Shown: in pieces, positions 1-13,583 of the stretch
Layout: each line of letters begins with the position of its first letter
How positions within the stretch are numbered: the stretch's first letter is position 1
DNA from: Trichoplusia ni
Taxonomy: Eukaryota > Arthropoda > Insecta > Lepidoptera > Noctuidae
Direction: 5' to 3'
Assembly: GCF_003590095.1 (NCBI RefSeq)
Contig: NC_039483.1
Location: forward strand, 12,958,001 to 13,022,000
Length of the DNA: 64,000 nucleotides
Made by a program: the position numbers and the translations under genes
The notes under the pieces: generated by a model
The model's input: the letters and a program-made list of their open reading frames with translations, nothing else
Told to the model about the DNA's origin: nothing
Database searches by the model: none

Positions 1-3000
1 GCCAAGCCCGCCGCACCGGCCGCGCCGCCCACAGCCACGCCGCCGCCCACCAACAATGACACCAAGAAACCAAAAGAACCAAAGAAAAAAGATGAAGAAG
101 GTATATTATGCGTTAATTAATTATAATTAGCGATAATAGTATGTACGATTTGGAGAGTTTGGAAAGTTAAATACTAACTAAGAGGGATATGTGAATTTCT
201 TGACTATTGATGATTGCTTTGTTTGCATATTAAAAATCATATTTGTTTATTTCATATAAAATTGTATTAAGCTGTATGCCATAATCTATGTAACTGCTTC
301 AGTGAAAATAATTTATTGTTAAATCTTATAAAATTTCTTAACCCTTCTTCTCCATAGAAATGACACTTTGGAATCGTGCAACTAGAGTCATTATTGTAAC
401 GTTTTAATAGCGTCTGGAAAATGGCCTTTTTAAAATAAAAACTTTCCATTTGGATTTTGAATGAAATCTCCATTTATTCCGATCTAAGTGCCTGGAAAAA
501 TGTTAAGAGAAAGCAGTTTCGATATTTGTGTAGCAAGATCTATTTAATAACTTTCAATCATAATGTGTGTAGGTGAAGATTCCGAAGTGGGTAGCTCGGA
601 CGAGTCCGGGTCCCACAGCGAGGCGTCTGAGGATGAATCTCGCGACAAGTCGTCGGCGGCCGAAGACGATGACGATCAGTGGGAGAAGTTCCAGAAGAGA
701 TTACAGAAACGGGAGCGGCTTGAAGGACGGTCCAAGAGCTCGCATCCAGTACACTGTCCATACTTCCCATTGGTATGTTTTACTCTGTAATTTTTTTTAC
801 TTTGAATGCTGATCTATGTTTTTTTACATAATTTGGTAAATGTATTCTTTTCTCAACTGACTTACAATAACTAGTCTTCATACTGAATAAGATTTCACAG
901 TCAGAAATCTAAATTTTATATTGAAACTATATATATGTTACTTACATTTTCAATCTTTGAGTGGTGTTGAAATAGACGTCTTTTCACGTTCTTAATTGCT
1001 TATAGTGGGTGATAACACGAATTAATCAAGAAGAAAAGCTGAGACTAAAGATTATCTGAAGGTCAAGCAAATCGCAAAGAAAGCTCATTGTTATTTTGCC
1101 AATCTGATGTTTAATAGCGTAAAGTGACAGTTATATGAGTTTATATTTAATTCACATCTGCTCATTGCCGACTTGTGTAATTTAATATGTCCATTCGCAT
1201 GATTTATGTGATATTAAATAATATGTAACTGTCAAAATATAAATGATATGTAGTAGTGTAGAGTATGATGCGTTTAAATATTTCCTTCATATGCATACTT
1301 TTAAGCGACTAAACATAATGTTTTCAGAATTTAATATCATTTAACTGACTAAAAATACTAGTGAGATAATAAAAAAAATGAATACACAAGTTGTACGCCT
1401 GTAGTAAGGTAGGCATTCAATTTTACGATTATTTTCTTAGTTTTTTTTTACAATTTAGCATGCGTGATCATTTCTATTTGATGACGATAACAATACGATA
1501 TTTTTTTTTTTATAATAATCGTTACCTATTATTCCTTTTATCTCCTAATCATAAATTGATCAAATTAGAGTGAATGAAGTTACGCGTAACGTCACTTCTG
1601 TGTTAATTACTTATATTGTTTGTTTAAAGGCAAAAATACGTGTCTAATTTTAAATTATCTATCTGACAGTTTATTTTTCCTCCCAACGGAAAAAGAGGTG
1701 TGTCACTTAGGCGCCTCCGACCGTCTGTGGCATCATAGCTCTCGAACGGATTGAGCGATTTCAATTTAGTTTGTTTTGTTGAATTATGAGCGAGGGTTCT
1801 TAAACATGTTTGTGAAAAGGAGTATTGATGACTTAAATTAAAAAGGTCATAGGTTAGTTTACTGACAAAATGGGTGGTGAGTTATTATTGGGGGTTTGTT
1901 AAATTTTATCTTATAATACTTAGTCCATATTACATACATTATGCCTTTGATTCATGGCATGTCATATTAATATTAGTATTCGGGCATATTATTATGATAA
2001 CGAGAAATTTCTGGCCTTGAGATAAAACTGCAAGTGCTGACCATGTGCGGAACTCGGATGTTTATGTCTGCGGTATAAATATTGCACTCCCAAATATTAA
2101 TACGATAAAAATAATACAAGTGTTATATCAAATACATGCTTGATTCTATCCGCGCCAATACTTTCAACTTTTCATAATACATTATAATTTTCAATTGTTC
2201 CATTCTACTTTTTACATAATTTTCTTCCACCCACGCTTGCTTGTTTACACTGATAGTGGCGAGAACAAGTCTAATCGAGCGATTTAAATGCAAAATAAAG
2301 TGGACGTAAGCTAAACATACTTACATAACATATGACTAATCGTGAATGCAGCTATTTCGATGCAATCTCGTAGGACATGTTTTTTATGCGAAGTAATCAA
2401 CAAAACGTGATGTGGTCTAGGCAATTATTACTAAATATTAGTTTAGTTGGTAAGAAATCACGCGTCAAATAGATTATCTTATCATTGGCCCATCAAAAAT
2501 CTGAGGAAATAAAAAAGCTTTGAGAGATGACTCAAACAGTTTTTTCTAAAGTATTTTTTATGCTATATAGTATTATGAAATCTACACTGATGACTCATTC
2601 TTCCGGATACCAAATATTTAGAAAATCCTTTTGTAGCTTTCGCATTAGGTCAAATGAATAATTTCATTATAATATATTAATACATGCAGTATTTTGTGTT
2701 ATATACTTGTTCTCTGTATTATTTAATTTTAGTGACTAGCCAAATGGGTATTTTATATCAGAGGAATGCAAAAGCCAAACTTCCGTCAGTTTCTTCGTAA
2801 TGCATTCCAGTCACTTTTATTTTTCTTTTGTTCTGAAAACATATTTACACATAATATCTTAAATTCTTATTTTTTTGCCAGAGCTTTTCCGAATAGTGTC
2901 GAGTGACTTTGACCTTGCCGTGACCTTCATTTAGACTTCCGTTATTTTGTTAACCTCAATTACAACATGACATGTATACGTCAGGTGTGACTGTGTGAGT

Positions 3001-6000
3001 AGTACGTTTATATAACTGAATGACGCACGCGCAATAGTGGATTCTTAGCCGAGGGTAGTGAAAATAAGCTATTATTAAAATATAAAATAAAAGGTAATAG
3101 TTTAATAGAGATATTTTGAATGATTTCGCAATTTAGATGTTATCACAATTGTCATCTGTTTTATCACCGTACTCCAAGGTTGGACCCATAAAAACCTATA
3201 AATTGAACCCTAAAACTCATTGAGACATCATCAAACCAATTGTCAATAGTTTGTTTAAAATGTTAATGATTACACTTGCATGCTCAATACAAGCACATAA
3301 ATACTAACAAATTAAAATTGATAGCATCTGTGAGACAGGGTCGTAAGGTTGATTTTTGTGTTCCATTGTTTCAAACACTAACCAAAGTAATAAACAAAAG
3401 TTATCGTCGATTAATTTGTAATAAACGTTAATTGTTACTTTATAAATAATAATAATAATATAATTGTTTACTGATGTAGTCGGCGGAGCATGAACATGTT
3501 TTGCATGACTGATTGAGCACTTGAACAGGTTGATAGGTTACTTGTAGGGTATCAATTAGATAACTAATTGTAGGTGGCGACCTATCGATTCTGTATAATA
3601 TAGGCGCCATACAAATTACTGTATTATACGCTCGTGAGGTAGGTATGCTTCCAGTATGAGAGTGAGATAGCGCTCAACATTGTGCGTAGCGCGTCTCTTT
3701 CGCGATTCGGTTGGGACGCAGGTTGCACATACCCCACTTAAAATATTGAGATCTCTCTTTTCGCATGTTCCGTTTGGTACGATGAGTCTCTTTACTCAGG
3801 ACTTTAATTGTAAAGCCATTTAGTCTGCGCCTTTAAAGTTTTTTTTTGCGTGGACACTCGAAATATTTTAGCTTCAGGATTTGGTAAACCAAAGCAACGG
3901 AGCGAAGACCTGACCTTTAAAACCTTTTTTGAAAGGTAGTGTCCCTGTAAAAACAACGATACTTTTTACGGTCTTTTTAGTCCTTGTAATTTTTGCGTTA
4001 TTGTCGTACTCTAAACTATTATTTTATCATTGTTTAATAGGAGAAGCAAGAGTACTGGTGGTGCTACATCTGCGATCGCAAGTCGCACACACTGCTGACG
4101 GCGCCCGCCCACGTGACTGCGCTGGTGGACTCCCACGAGCTGCAGCTGCGCTTCACGGCGCCGCGCTGGCCGGGCCTTTACACCCTCGCCTGCTGTCTGA
4201 GATCAGGTAACATGAAACTTCAAAGGCATTCTTTAAATTTAGTTTTCAAGTATAGTCTGTTTTTGAAAGGAGAAAGTTTTTGCATCGACTTTTATAGACT
4301 TGCTTTTTGCAGCTATAATTTTCAACTCCCTTTCGCGGAAGGCTGCGAGCAAAAGCTATTATTTCAATTTTTTTTTCTTGTCTATCCCTGATCGTTTGTG
4401 TTTTAATTGTCCATAGTAGATGCAGGTCTCTCTCAAGGATGACCATGTGAATGTCAAATACATGAATCTAATTAGAATAGTGTAGACTTTAATAAATATC
4501 TTAGTACATCAAACGTTGTTATTGTATTAATGGTATATCGTACGGCATTGATTTAAAAATCGAAAACTTTAATAAATTCTCAGACAAATGAGGGATAGGG
4601 CACGGCTGTTCACTTAACATAACTATAAATAAAACAATTAGGTATGTCAACCGGACATTTCTTAACTCAATTAAATCGGATCACGCTCTTCGGCTTAGAT
4701 AATGTGTTTTTGCACACCTCGAGAATATTATTGCATCCAATTGAATAGGGTACCAACATAAATAACAATGGCGCTTTTCCTAAAAGGTCGTAATGATACT
4801 CAACACTTTAGCAGCCTTTATTTATATTTTCTACCTAAGACAGTAGTACCTAAACATTGAGGGTCAATCGAATCTTCCTGGTTGCTAAGTTATACTTCGA
4901 TAAATATAGCTATATACGAGGTTAGCTTGCGGTGTGCTTTATCAAGTAACGTCTATATAAGTCTTCAATGAAAATATGACAGTCGTTGCATACATTTAAA
5001 TCCCGGAAGTCAAGATGTCCAGCAACCTTTGAGGAAAAACTCATTGTTTATCAAATACTCACACTTAGAACTACTTAGAGAAGATTTCCTTCTGTTTCCA
5101 GATATCTATGAGATTATTCAATGAAAACACAAAAATAAAAGGATTTCATTTGGTAATTTTTACATTTGGCTAATCGGAAATATTTCACTAAATTTTCCTA
5201 ATTTTGTGTCTATATCTGTCTTAGTCTTATTATATGAATATTTGATTGTGTCCTAATTATAATATTTTTTGTAGACTCTTACATCGGCATGGACCAGCAG
5301 CAAGATGTGAAGCTGGACGTGAAGGAGGCGGCCGCCGTGCCCGCCGAGCACCCGCAGTGGGACCTCAGCGACTCTGACACCGATAACAATGATCAGGTTG
5401 GACAAACAAACAAACATTTAACGTTATGTAGGCAGTCTATATCAGAATGTTATAGTTGAGTGTCGTACTGCCGGAACGCAGTAACAGACCGACTATCGAC
5501 ATGAAATAGCATCGCGGTCTTGTTTGGGTTGTAGGAAGATATAGATGCCCAAACATACTTTTAAAGGCCTACAATGTATCTCCAAGGCCCTCGTTTTAAA
5601 GATGTTTATTCGAGTTGCTCACAAGCACAGACTTGTTTACCGGATATCCCATTCAAGAAAATTAGTTTTATTCCATTAAATAAAATTGCTTTACTAAGAA
5701 CTAAGTACATGTAGGTATAACACATTAACATTGCATTCGAAAACATTGCACACCACGTGACTGAGTGTTATCACCATATTATTAGTAGTAGACCTCGGTT
5801 TCTCTTTAAATAACAACCTTCGTGGTATCACGTTTTTCGTCGTTCTATACCATACTTTTAAACTCTTCTCAAATTTTTGACAAGACTATTTTCATATAAA
5901 AGATGTCGGTTTTCTTATCAAAAGATTAAAAAGCAAGGCTTTAATGATGTAAAAAAAAAAATAGGTAAAACTTGATGTTTATAATAAAAACACGACCGTG

Positions 6001-6395
6001 ACCACTTGACCTAATTGGCACAGCGGTCAAGTGATTGAACTGTTGCTTTTCAGATTGTAGCATCCCCGCGCGGAACTAATATTTGTGTGATACGGAGATT
6101 GATTCATTTGATTTTATTTAAATTCAATCAGTTGTATCACCGAGTACTTTGGAATATTTAAATATTTTTTATATGAACCATTTTCTTCTGCAATGTTTAT
6201 GTTATGCTTTTATTTCAATTCATACTTAGAGTTTATAAGTACCATTCTGACTAGTATATTCTATGTCGTACGCTACGAGAATAACATAATATATGTGAAA
6301 TATATCGATGTACTTTATTGGTAATTTTTTTTCTGTTCATACAGGGAGGCAACGAAAGCGAGTTCACAACAGATGACGAGGTTGAAGAGGAGTAG
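1..6395 (+). CDS. Sec63: SEC63 translocation co-chaperone, 3' part (five exons)
   Basis: Partial gene; its 5' part lies upstream of the window. Exons read 1-100, 573-772, 4041-4206, 5275-5396 and 6345-6395 (TAG), with matching phases and GT-AG borders. SEC63 is an ER membrane J-domain protein that recruits BiP to the SEC61 channel for post-translational import. Only the cytosolic C-terminal region is seen here: a Pro/Ala then Lys-rich linker, an acidic Ser/Asp stretch, then the Sec63/Brl-type beta-sandwich, recognised by SHPVHCPYFP, YWWCYICDRKSHTLL and DSYIGMDQQQDVKLDVKEA, which align by eye with the animal SEC63 order. The protein ends in an acidic tail (DDEVEEE), as in other SEC63 proteins. 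The second intron (773-4040) is 3.3 kb. The family call is sure; the first splice donor was chosen by phase. Confidence 0.94.
1684..1830. repeat. Dispersed lepidopteran repeat fragment (possible MITE or Helitron piece)
   Basis: The stretch around GTCTGTGGCATCATAGCTCT followed by CGAACGGATTGAGCGATTTC resembles, from memory, a very common interspersed element of moth genomes. Its GC content and style differ from the surrounding intron. Ends and target-site duplication were not found, so class and borders are uncertain. Confidence 0.35.
3445..3461. repeat. (TAA)n microsatellite
   Basis: Short run of about five TAA/AAT units in the SEC63 intron. No function is suggested. Confidence 0.7.
6009..6095 (+). 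repeat. tRNA-derived SINE-like remnant
   Basis: An A-box-like TTGGCACAGCGGTCAAGTG is followed by a GC-rich core and the tail motif AATATTTGTGTGAT. The same tail motif occurs in the fragment near 28.0 kb, which supports a shared element family. It lies in the last SEC63 intron, between exons 5275-5396 and 6345-6395. The B box is decayed. Confidence 0.4.
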
Positions 6396-7139
6396 TCGAA
6401 GATTAACTAAGTTATTTTTATAGAGTTTATTATGAGGTGTTTGCGGATCGGTTGTTGTATGGTCTGAGAGCGAGTGAATATAATGTTTTATATCCAAATG
6501 TGTGTTTTTAATTTCCTTATTTTATTTGAAACCCGATCCTTTCTAGTATACAAAGTTAAAGTAAGAAGAGAAGAACAGGGTAATAACAATAAGAGGTATA
6601 GTTACTGTGTCCATTTCTCTGGTTATGAAAAATATATATGAATTACCAAGAAAATTAAACAAGCGCAAAAAATGACCAGTGAGGTTGTTGGTTCTTTACC
6701 CATTTTTCTTTTTTAGTAGAGGCAATTGTTATAACTTTTACCTAAAATTTAAACAAAATTGGACAAAGTGTTCCATGTACTTTATGCAAAGACGGAGATA
6801 CCTATGTATAACGGCGGTGTAAGAATGTACTCGTTTGAAGTGTTGGAGATACGTGGGCCTGGGGCTCGTCGTGGCTACAGTGTTGAGTGTTACATGTAGC
6901 GCTATGTGTCAAGCCACACAAAGGGATGTTAGCGTAGCTGGTTTGCGAGGGTATCGTCCTCGGGAGGCTGCGCGGGGGCGGCGGCGGGGAGCGCGCGCGC
7001 CGCGTCTGACGTCTCACTCGCGCGCCGCCGCTCGCCACAGCTCCACGATCGAACGACTCACGTCCGCGCCCGGTGTCGTATTACAGCTCTAAATATAACT
7101 CGCGAGCGCGATCGCCAATTTAGAAACGGTCTCGCGCCG
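6396..7139 (+). other. SEC63 3' UTR and spacer before Zasp
   Basis: After the SEC63 stop no AATAAA is close. The best poly(A) candidate is the variant AATATA at 6477-6482, followed by T/G-rich sequence at 6497-6510. From about 6960 the sequence becomes very GC-rich (CG-rich tracts to about 7060), as expected just upstream of a promoter. Open frames here (6802-7092, both strands) look incidental. Confidence 0.5.
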
Positions 7140-7210
7140 TGTTTTAAACCAGTGATTGACAGTGCTAAGTGAAGAATACTACCCTGATCGTCGAGCTATC
7201 GGCCGCCGAA
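7140..7210 (+). promoter_or_regulatory. Zasp52: Zasp promoter region and 5' untranslated first exon
   Basis: GC-rich sequence with an arthropod initiator-like ACAGTGC (about 7158) leads into GCCGCCGAA followed by a strong donor, GTGAGT, at 7211. No coding start lies upstream in frame, and the first coding Zasp exon (22273) begins exactly at its ATG after an AG acceptor, so a non-coding leader exon is required upstream. The true transcription start is inferred, not seen; a second candidate leader lies near 13.56 kb. Confidence 0.5.
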
Positions 7211-8699
7211 GTGAGTATCCCCCAGATGTTGTCTAGAGGGCGAGACGACCCTTTATATTATATTACCGCATCGCGGTTTTAAAATAAACAGCTGTTCTCG
7301 GAATCAATAGCGCTGGTAATGTGCTAAATTGGGAGTAAACTTTCAGCACAGTTTTTAGGAAATATGAGATGAAGATATTTTTCGTTTAATTGAATGCTCT
7401 AGACATATAATAGGGGGTTGGATGATCCTGCCAATTTTTAGGCGAGGAGTGAATTACATCTTACCATTTTCTATTTTTAAAATTTGCGTGAGGACTAAGT
7501 TCAAGAAGCACTTTTTGGAACTGTCAAATGACGTCTGTGTGCCAGGATATGTGTACGCAAATAATGTCTACAGTTCAATTAAGTTTTAGCATTCCAAGTG
7601 TTATGGATTGCAAAATTTTACCTAACCTTACAATGATAAAAATTTACCAATATGGTTTTTGAAGCCGAAGTACAAAAGTAAATAAGTAACGTCTTATTTT
7701 ATTATCTAGTGGATTTTAGAACCAATAAAAAATTAAATGAGATAGTAACAGAAAATGTGAGATGTAAACAAAAAGGAATGCTATCAGATATCTTAAATTC
7801 CTCAAAGGTCAAAACGTCCACGCCTACGTTCATACAAAGCCGACTTTTATGTTTAAAATCTAGACCCAAACTAACCAGTGTTGGAACCTGGTCAATTGCA
7901 TAAGCGGCAATTGTTGGCCGGGTGTCGCGGCCTGTGAGTCAGTCCTGCTGGGTGCGATTGTCGATAAAAACTTACTAACAGTTGTTGGCAACTATTGCAG
8001 AACTAATTGCCAATTACATAGGGTAGCCATAACTGGAAATATCAGAATTATGGCTAGAGGCCATCCGAGACCCTAATATGTTATCCCATCTTTGTTTCAT
8101 TGTCAGAGTAATTAACTATGGTTCAACAAAACACGATTCGATTTCCTGTATACTCAGACAAACGTGAACTGCAATTAAGTTCCGTGATGTATCTTAAAAT
8201 GAAATCTACTCGTCTCAATACAATTATGTAAATCAGAAACTTATGCTTCGGTTTGGTTGCGGTAATAGCAAGAGTATAAATTGATTTTTCATGATAAAAT
8301 AAACATCCTCTTGCAAAAATAGGCAAATAATATTGGTCTATTTTTGAAAAGACGCAGTACGCCGGTAATGCGATAGCCTTGAATATATTTATTTTATCCT
8401 ATGATAACGTGGGTAGTTTATGTTGGTACTCAAAAAAAGACTTGCGTTAGTCTCGGGTAATCCATATGGGTCATAAATATAGTTACAGAACACGAGTTCT
8501 TTAGTTTTACCTACCTCAACTATTATGATAGCTAGCTTAAGCCAATTAAGAATTTTGTCTTTGTAACGACACAGTTGGACTTTTATTACTTTATAATTTT
8601 TTAGTAATGATACTCGACCAAAAGGTTATTAGGAAAATAATTAATCGTACTTAACCTATCTAGCTAAACACAAGCACCAAAAAAAATATCAGAAAAAGC

Positions 8700-8925
8700 T
8701 CTGCATCAGCCAGCAGTTAGCGTCGCGCCTATAAAGCGGGTAGTAAAGTACATACTAGCGGGGCAGTTACAAGGTAGTGAGTTTGAATATGGCCTGCAGT
8801 TACGATTGGTGATATCCCAGCACATTGGGCACGGGCGTGCGCGCGATGAATCGAACCGCGGACTGATAGCGGGCCGGTTAGACGAGTCCAGCCCGAGAGT
8901 GCAACGGCCCAAACTAAAGGGAATT
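8700..8925 (+). promoter_or_regulatory. GC-richer island with TATA-like box, possible internal promoter
   Basis: In an AT-rich intron this roughly 225 bp block is much richer in G and C. It holds CTATAAAGC at about 8730 and, some 30 bp on, GGGGCAGTTA, the spacing expected for a TATA box and initiator. No clear splice donor could be assigned, so this is a weak candidate for an alternative Zasp promoter or an enhancer. Confidence 0.2.
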
Positions 8926-11900
8926 TTAAAACGTTCATACTTGCAAGCCCTTTGATTTTATAATGCAAGGCTCTGCAGCGTAATTATGTTCTTTATCCCA
9001 TTTACGGCCGCATAACCATTTAGCTTTATTCAGTTAAATGATTCGCGTTATCGTTACTTATATCGGTGAGCCAACATGAATTGATAAGCAATATATTTGC
9101 TCTTTAATCAAATTCTTCGTATATTCAATATCAACAGTCATTAGTCAGAGGGACAGTAATATCACAGTATTATAATGTGGTACTTAATACTATACATTAA
9201 GTAAAAACGTCCTAAACTACTGAATGAATTAAAAACATCTACGCAGATTGAAAGTCGATTGCCAAACTTTTAGGAATAAATTATTTGTTTTTAATTACGT
9301 TCCTGTTTGCTGGAATTATTTTATTTAGTTTACTTATAGCCTTTGGTGCAATTAGAGTATTTTCGGATATTTTTCCTTTACGATAAAACAATGAAATCAT
9401 CGTCTGCCACTAACAATTGTCATAAAAATAAAATCGCAAATGGCTGCACAGGAGTATATTATTATTTTTCCTGTTAAACCCGTTTGGAACATATCTACTA
9501 CCTGTTCTACTTGACCAACTTTTACGAAATAGCCAATTTCCAACAAATTTGCGTACCTACGCATTGAGTCATTCAATGAATTCGAAGGAAAATGTAAGGT
9601 TTGTTTTATAGGAGGTAGTTAATTCTATAAAAAATGTTATTACGTTACTAATGGATATATTAATTCAGCATATAAATGCAGCTTCAATAATGACTATATT
9701 TTAAGATTCATTCCTTTGTTTTTGTGGCGCTGATGCCACGAAATATTAAATTTTTCACACTGTTTTGTTTATTTATCATTTAGCAAAGTATGAGAGGATC
9801 GATCGAGGAAAATATGTATGAATATTGTGCTAACTATTATTAATGTTCGCCCTGTCATTGTTAGACATACCTAATGAGTCTGAATTACCTACCTATGTGT
9901 ACCTATGTGTCTACCGTTGTAAATTCAAATAGCTTTGGCTCTATGGTTACCTATTTTGTTTAGTTAAAATGTTACAAATATGAGAAACCTTTTTTTTGGC
10001 CGCCATTTGCAAACACCTGATGTTCTTATACAATTCGTATGCAAATGTCAAGTTCAATAAGTCGATAGTGTTTGTTTACTTACATTTTGGAGTAAAACGT
10101 AGTTGTTATCACAAAACAGTAGAATACAAGGTAACTCGCATCGTAATATAGATAAACAACGTTTATCCATTTTTTACATGTTTATATTTTGCATAGGGAA
10201 CTGTTATACATTTTATCTTTCTAAATTGTTTGTTAGTTCAAATTAAAAATTAATAACACATAGATAAGGTGAGGTCAAGCGTTAAAGTAATTAAAATATT
10301 TTCAACAATACGTCTGCAGCTTAAATATTTTTTACACGTCTGACATTCCTCAATGGGTGTTTATTTTCATGTTTTTCTTTAATCCTTTGGGTCTTAAACG
10401 ATGAGTCACAAGGGTCGCCTGTCTCGTAAAGGTTTAGATTACTCATAGTCGATCGCCTTATTATTTTCCATCACTGTTTGTTCTGTTATAGTATTACGTA
10501 GTACCATCATATTTACATTTTGCATATTTTAGTTTCAGTCCAAGGTGTTCTTTATTCTTTAGACAAATAACTTATTTGCAATGAACTCATCGTTTGAGGA
10601 CTTATTGTCTCAAGTTTCTCCGGTTTCTCAAGTAAAATTATCTTTAGCTCTAATTGTTGGCTGGAGTTTCATACCAAATATTGTACAAATAATTTATACA
10701 TTATTTTTTGTATCTTGATAAATTCCGTAATATAATATCTGAAGATAGCTCGTTCTTAATATTTCGTTTGGAACATGAACAAGAAATCGTGGATTAAAAA
10801 TATTAAACTGTATCTTTGTTTAACATAAACGCGCTTGTAGTTTCAAAGTAGGTCGAAAACAAAACTTGTTTTATGCGTATCGATGCACAATTAGCCTCAA
10901 TTAACCTTTGAACTTAAAGAATACCATATTTCTCCTTTCTTCGTCGTTCATAAGATTGTTTGTGTGTCAGATCGCTATTCTATTGCACTATAAATCTGTA
11001 TGGGACTTTCACTGGGTGGATCTGGACTAGTCCATCTCTTGTCGGAGGATTAGGCCAATAAACCTAATTCTGTCAACAGATAGACGATTTATGGACAAAT
11101 AATTATATGATACAAACAAAAAACAATGGAGTATTTACTAGGAGAGTTTTAAGAACTAGATATATTTACTCACGTATTACAATAGCTTCTCTCCTTTACT
11201 TCGTTAAATATGCATCTAGCTTTAGATATCTGTGAGATTCGTACGGTTATTGGACAGTACAAAGTAGTTTGTACTCGAAATAAGTGGAGAGTATTACCGG
11301 GTGGTGTACTTTCTGTCTGAAGACAAGACACAAAACTTTTGTTGTCTCGTTGAATATAGACTGAATTGTGTGTCATTCATAAAGATGTCAATATGGCATC
11401 GGGATCAGTCGTGCACATCCGTTGCGATACTCATACATACGCTGATGATATATGAATTAGTCTGGAACAATAACGTAGCTATTTATTTCGTTCAGAATTA
11501 CTCATGTGCTTCGAACGAGGTGACGTCACCAACAACCCATACATGTACGTAACTTCTTAGAATGACCACAAATGTTCGTAAGCAGATATCGCAAGTAATG
11601 CAATGAATCTGTGCCGCGGCTTCAAGATCATGTCGCTGCTAATAAAGCAAACGAGGAAAATATGGCTTGAAATACAGGCTTCAAATTGTTATCTTGGCAG
11701 AAAATAATTGTCCTAGATGAATAGCTAGACATACCCTGATATTAATTAAGAATATTGATGACCGACAAACAATTTCATGGTTACGCTCTACGGTACGGCT
11801 AATTCGGTAGAGTCTTGGATAGAGACAGTTTTATATTATTGGTTGTCTGCCAAAATTTCACACTATCCTCGCATATTATGCTATTCATAAATTACGTAAG

Positions 11901-13544
11901 AGGCGGTTGCTATTCTAAAAATCTTTGCTTTACGTTTTGTAGGTATTCTCAATGACACTTAGAAGTAATTCCGTAGCAATGTTGTGCGTAAAGTATTTTA
12001 AGCACAATAACATTGAACTTGCTGTTCGCATCAATGAATGTTATTTTTACTTTATGTATTTGAGAATACGTGTTGCCTACTTAAGTGGAGACACGTCACG
12101 GGCCGCGGCGTTTGTTATGATAGGCTTATGAATGAACCGACTGAAAATAAAGAGGAAACATTTTGTAGCTACGTAGGCTGTTTATTTTTTACTATTTCAC
12201 GTTCTCGTGATTATGTGAGACATGTTTTTGTTTCTTTATATGTTTAGTGCTCTACTTTCAGAGTTCACGGAAGTTGCTTTAGCATTTTAGATTTTTTTAT
12301 TGCAGATGACCACATAACTAAGTGTAAGATTAAAAACAAAACGACACTAACTAGGCATGCGGTCCTCTTCGGCCTGGGATCGGCAAATTTAGCGCACACT
12401 TTTTGTCCGGCCACAAAACATCAGCAGACAAACATTTTTAGAATCTGGTGTAGGATGTTTAGCGAAGATATAAAAAACAGAAGATATGAAGCTTTATTTT
12501 TGCTCAATTGTTAATAATATCAAAGAGAGAAGTGACTCTCACACTTAATGCGTAGTTTGTGCACTGTTGATAACAGTATTATATGCAGTAGCGCTATCGT
12601 GATTCGTGACCATTTCTCTAAGGTAGAGTTGTAGACGAAATGTTTTTCCTTAAGCGAGAATCGATTACGAAAATCGATGATGATTAGTTGTGTTATCAGT
12701 GAGGCGTTCGTGCTCGAGCGACGCGATGGCTAGACGCCAAGTCTTTCGCAACCACTCTATATTTACCCACCAAGGTTCTTACATTGCATTTTGGGGGTTA
12801 TTGACATTAATACGGAGTTATACAACCAGTTACTTCATATTAGCCGCAAGACGTTGAATCCTGGAGTAGGATGGGCGACGTTTTGTTGACAGCAGACCGC
12901 CAGTGTTAGTGCCAAGTTTACGCCAAGCCCGAGACGCAACCGACACCACGCTTACAGAAATAACACGAGGCTAACTAAATTTAAATACAGAATGAAAAAT
13001 ACTTTGAAATCCCTGGAAAGTACTGAACGTCCTACTCGAAGACTGTTTATACATTTTTGAAGTCTGAGTGTGGGTTTTCTGTAATTTAATCCAAAATGTA
13101 GATATGCTATTAAGGTTTGCTTGGGTTTACTCAAAGTATTATGAAAACCTATGCAAATTAACGTAAAAGGTATTAAAAGAAAATATGTCATACGACACTT
13201 TTTTATTGACAAGTTTTACCGTCTGTTTGAGTACCTATGATGCCCGCATCCCATGGTGTAGAGACCATTTTATCTAACTTGTATTTAAAGAGGTGATTAT
13301 TTAAATGATGTTATTGAAGTATTTATTTACGTTGTAAAATGAATCTACAGTTTCTTCATTTATTCTGTTATTTTTATTAAGGTGCTTTGTAATTTATAGA
13401 GATGTTAGAAATATAAATAGAAAATAAAACTAAATATGGAAGATTAATTATAAAATTTGGCAGCCGTATAAAGGCTTGATGCCAAGATAAGTAACATAAA
13501 TATATTGAACCCATCGTAAATTAATAAAAAGTGCAACATCATTC

Positions 13545-13583
13545 ATCGGGCAGTGTGTAGCGGGACAGCGCAAGCGCGGCGAG
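13545..13583 (+). promoter_or_regulatory. Candidate alternative non-coding first exon of Zasp
   Basis: A short GC-rich segment, with initiator-like GGCAGTGTG at about 13550, ends in GCGGCGAG followed by a near-consensus donor GTGAGT at 13584. This matches the form of the upstream leader exon donor at 7211. If transcribed it could splice to the first coding exon at 22273. Only sequence form supports it. Confidence 0.25.

Larger units (their letters stand above)
773..4040 (+). other. SEC63 intron, 3.3 kb, non-coding with a repeat fragment
   Basis: AT-rich intron without a convincing exon: the flanking exons join directly and give a continuous SEC63 alignment. It holds a dispersed-repeat fragment near 1.7 kb and a short TAA microsatellite near 3.45 kb. 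Confidence 0.7.

Noticed and set aside
6802..7092. Two opposite ORFs just upstream of the Zasp leader exon
   Set aside because: They lie in promoter-like GC-rich sequence, show no domain and overlap each other; probably incidental.
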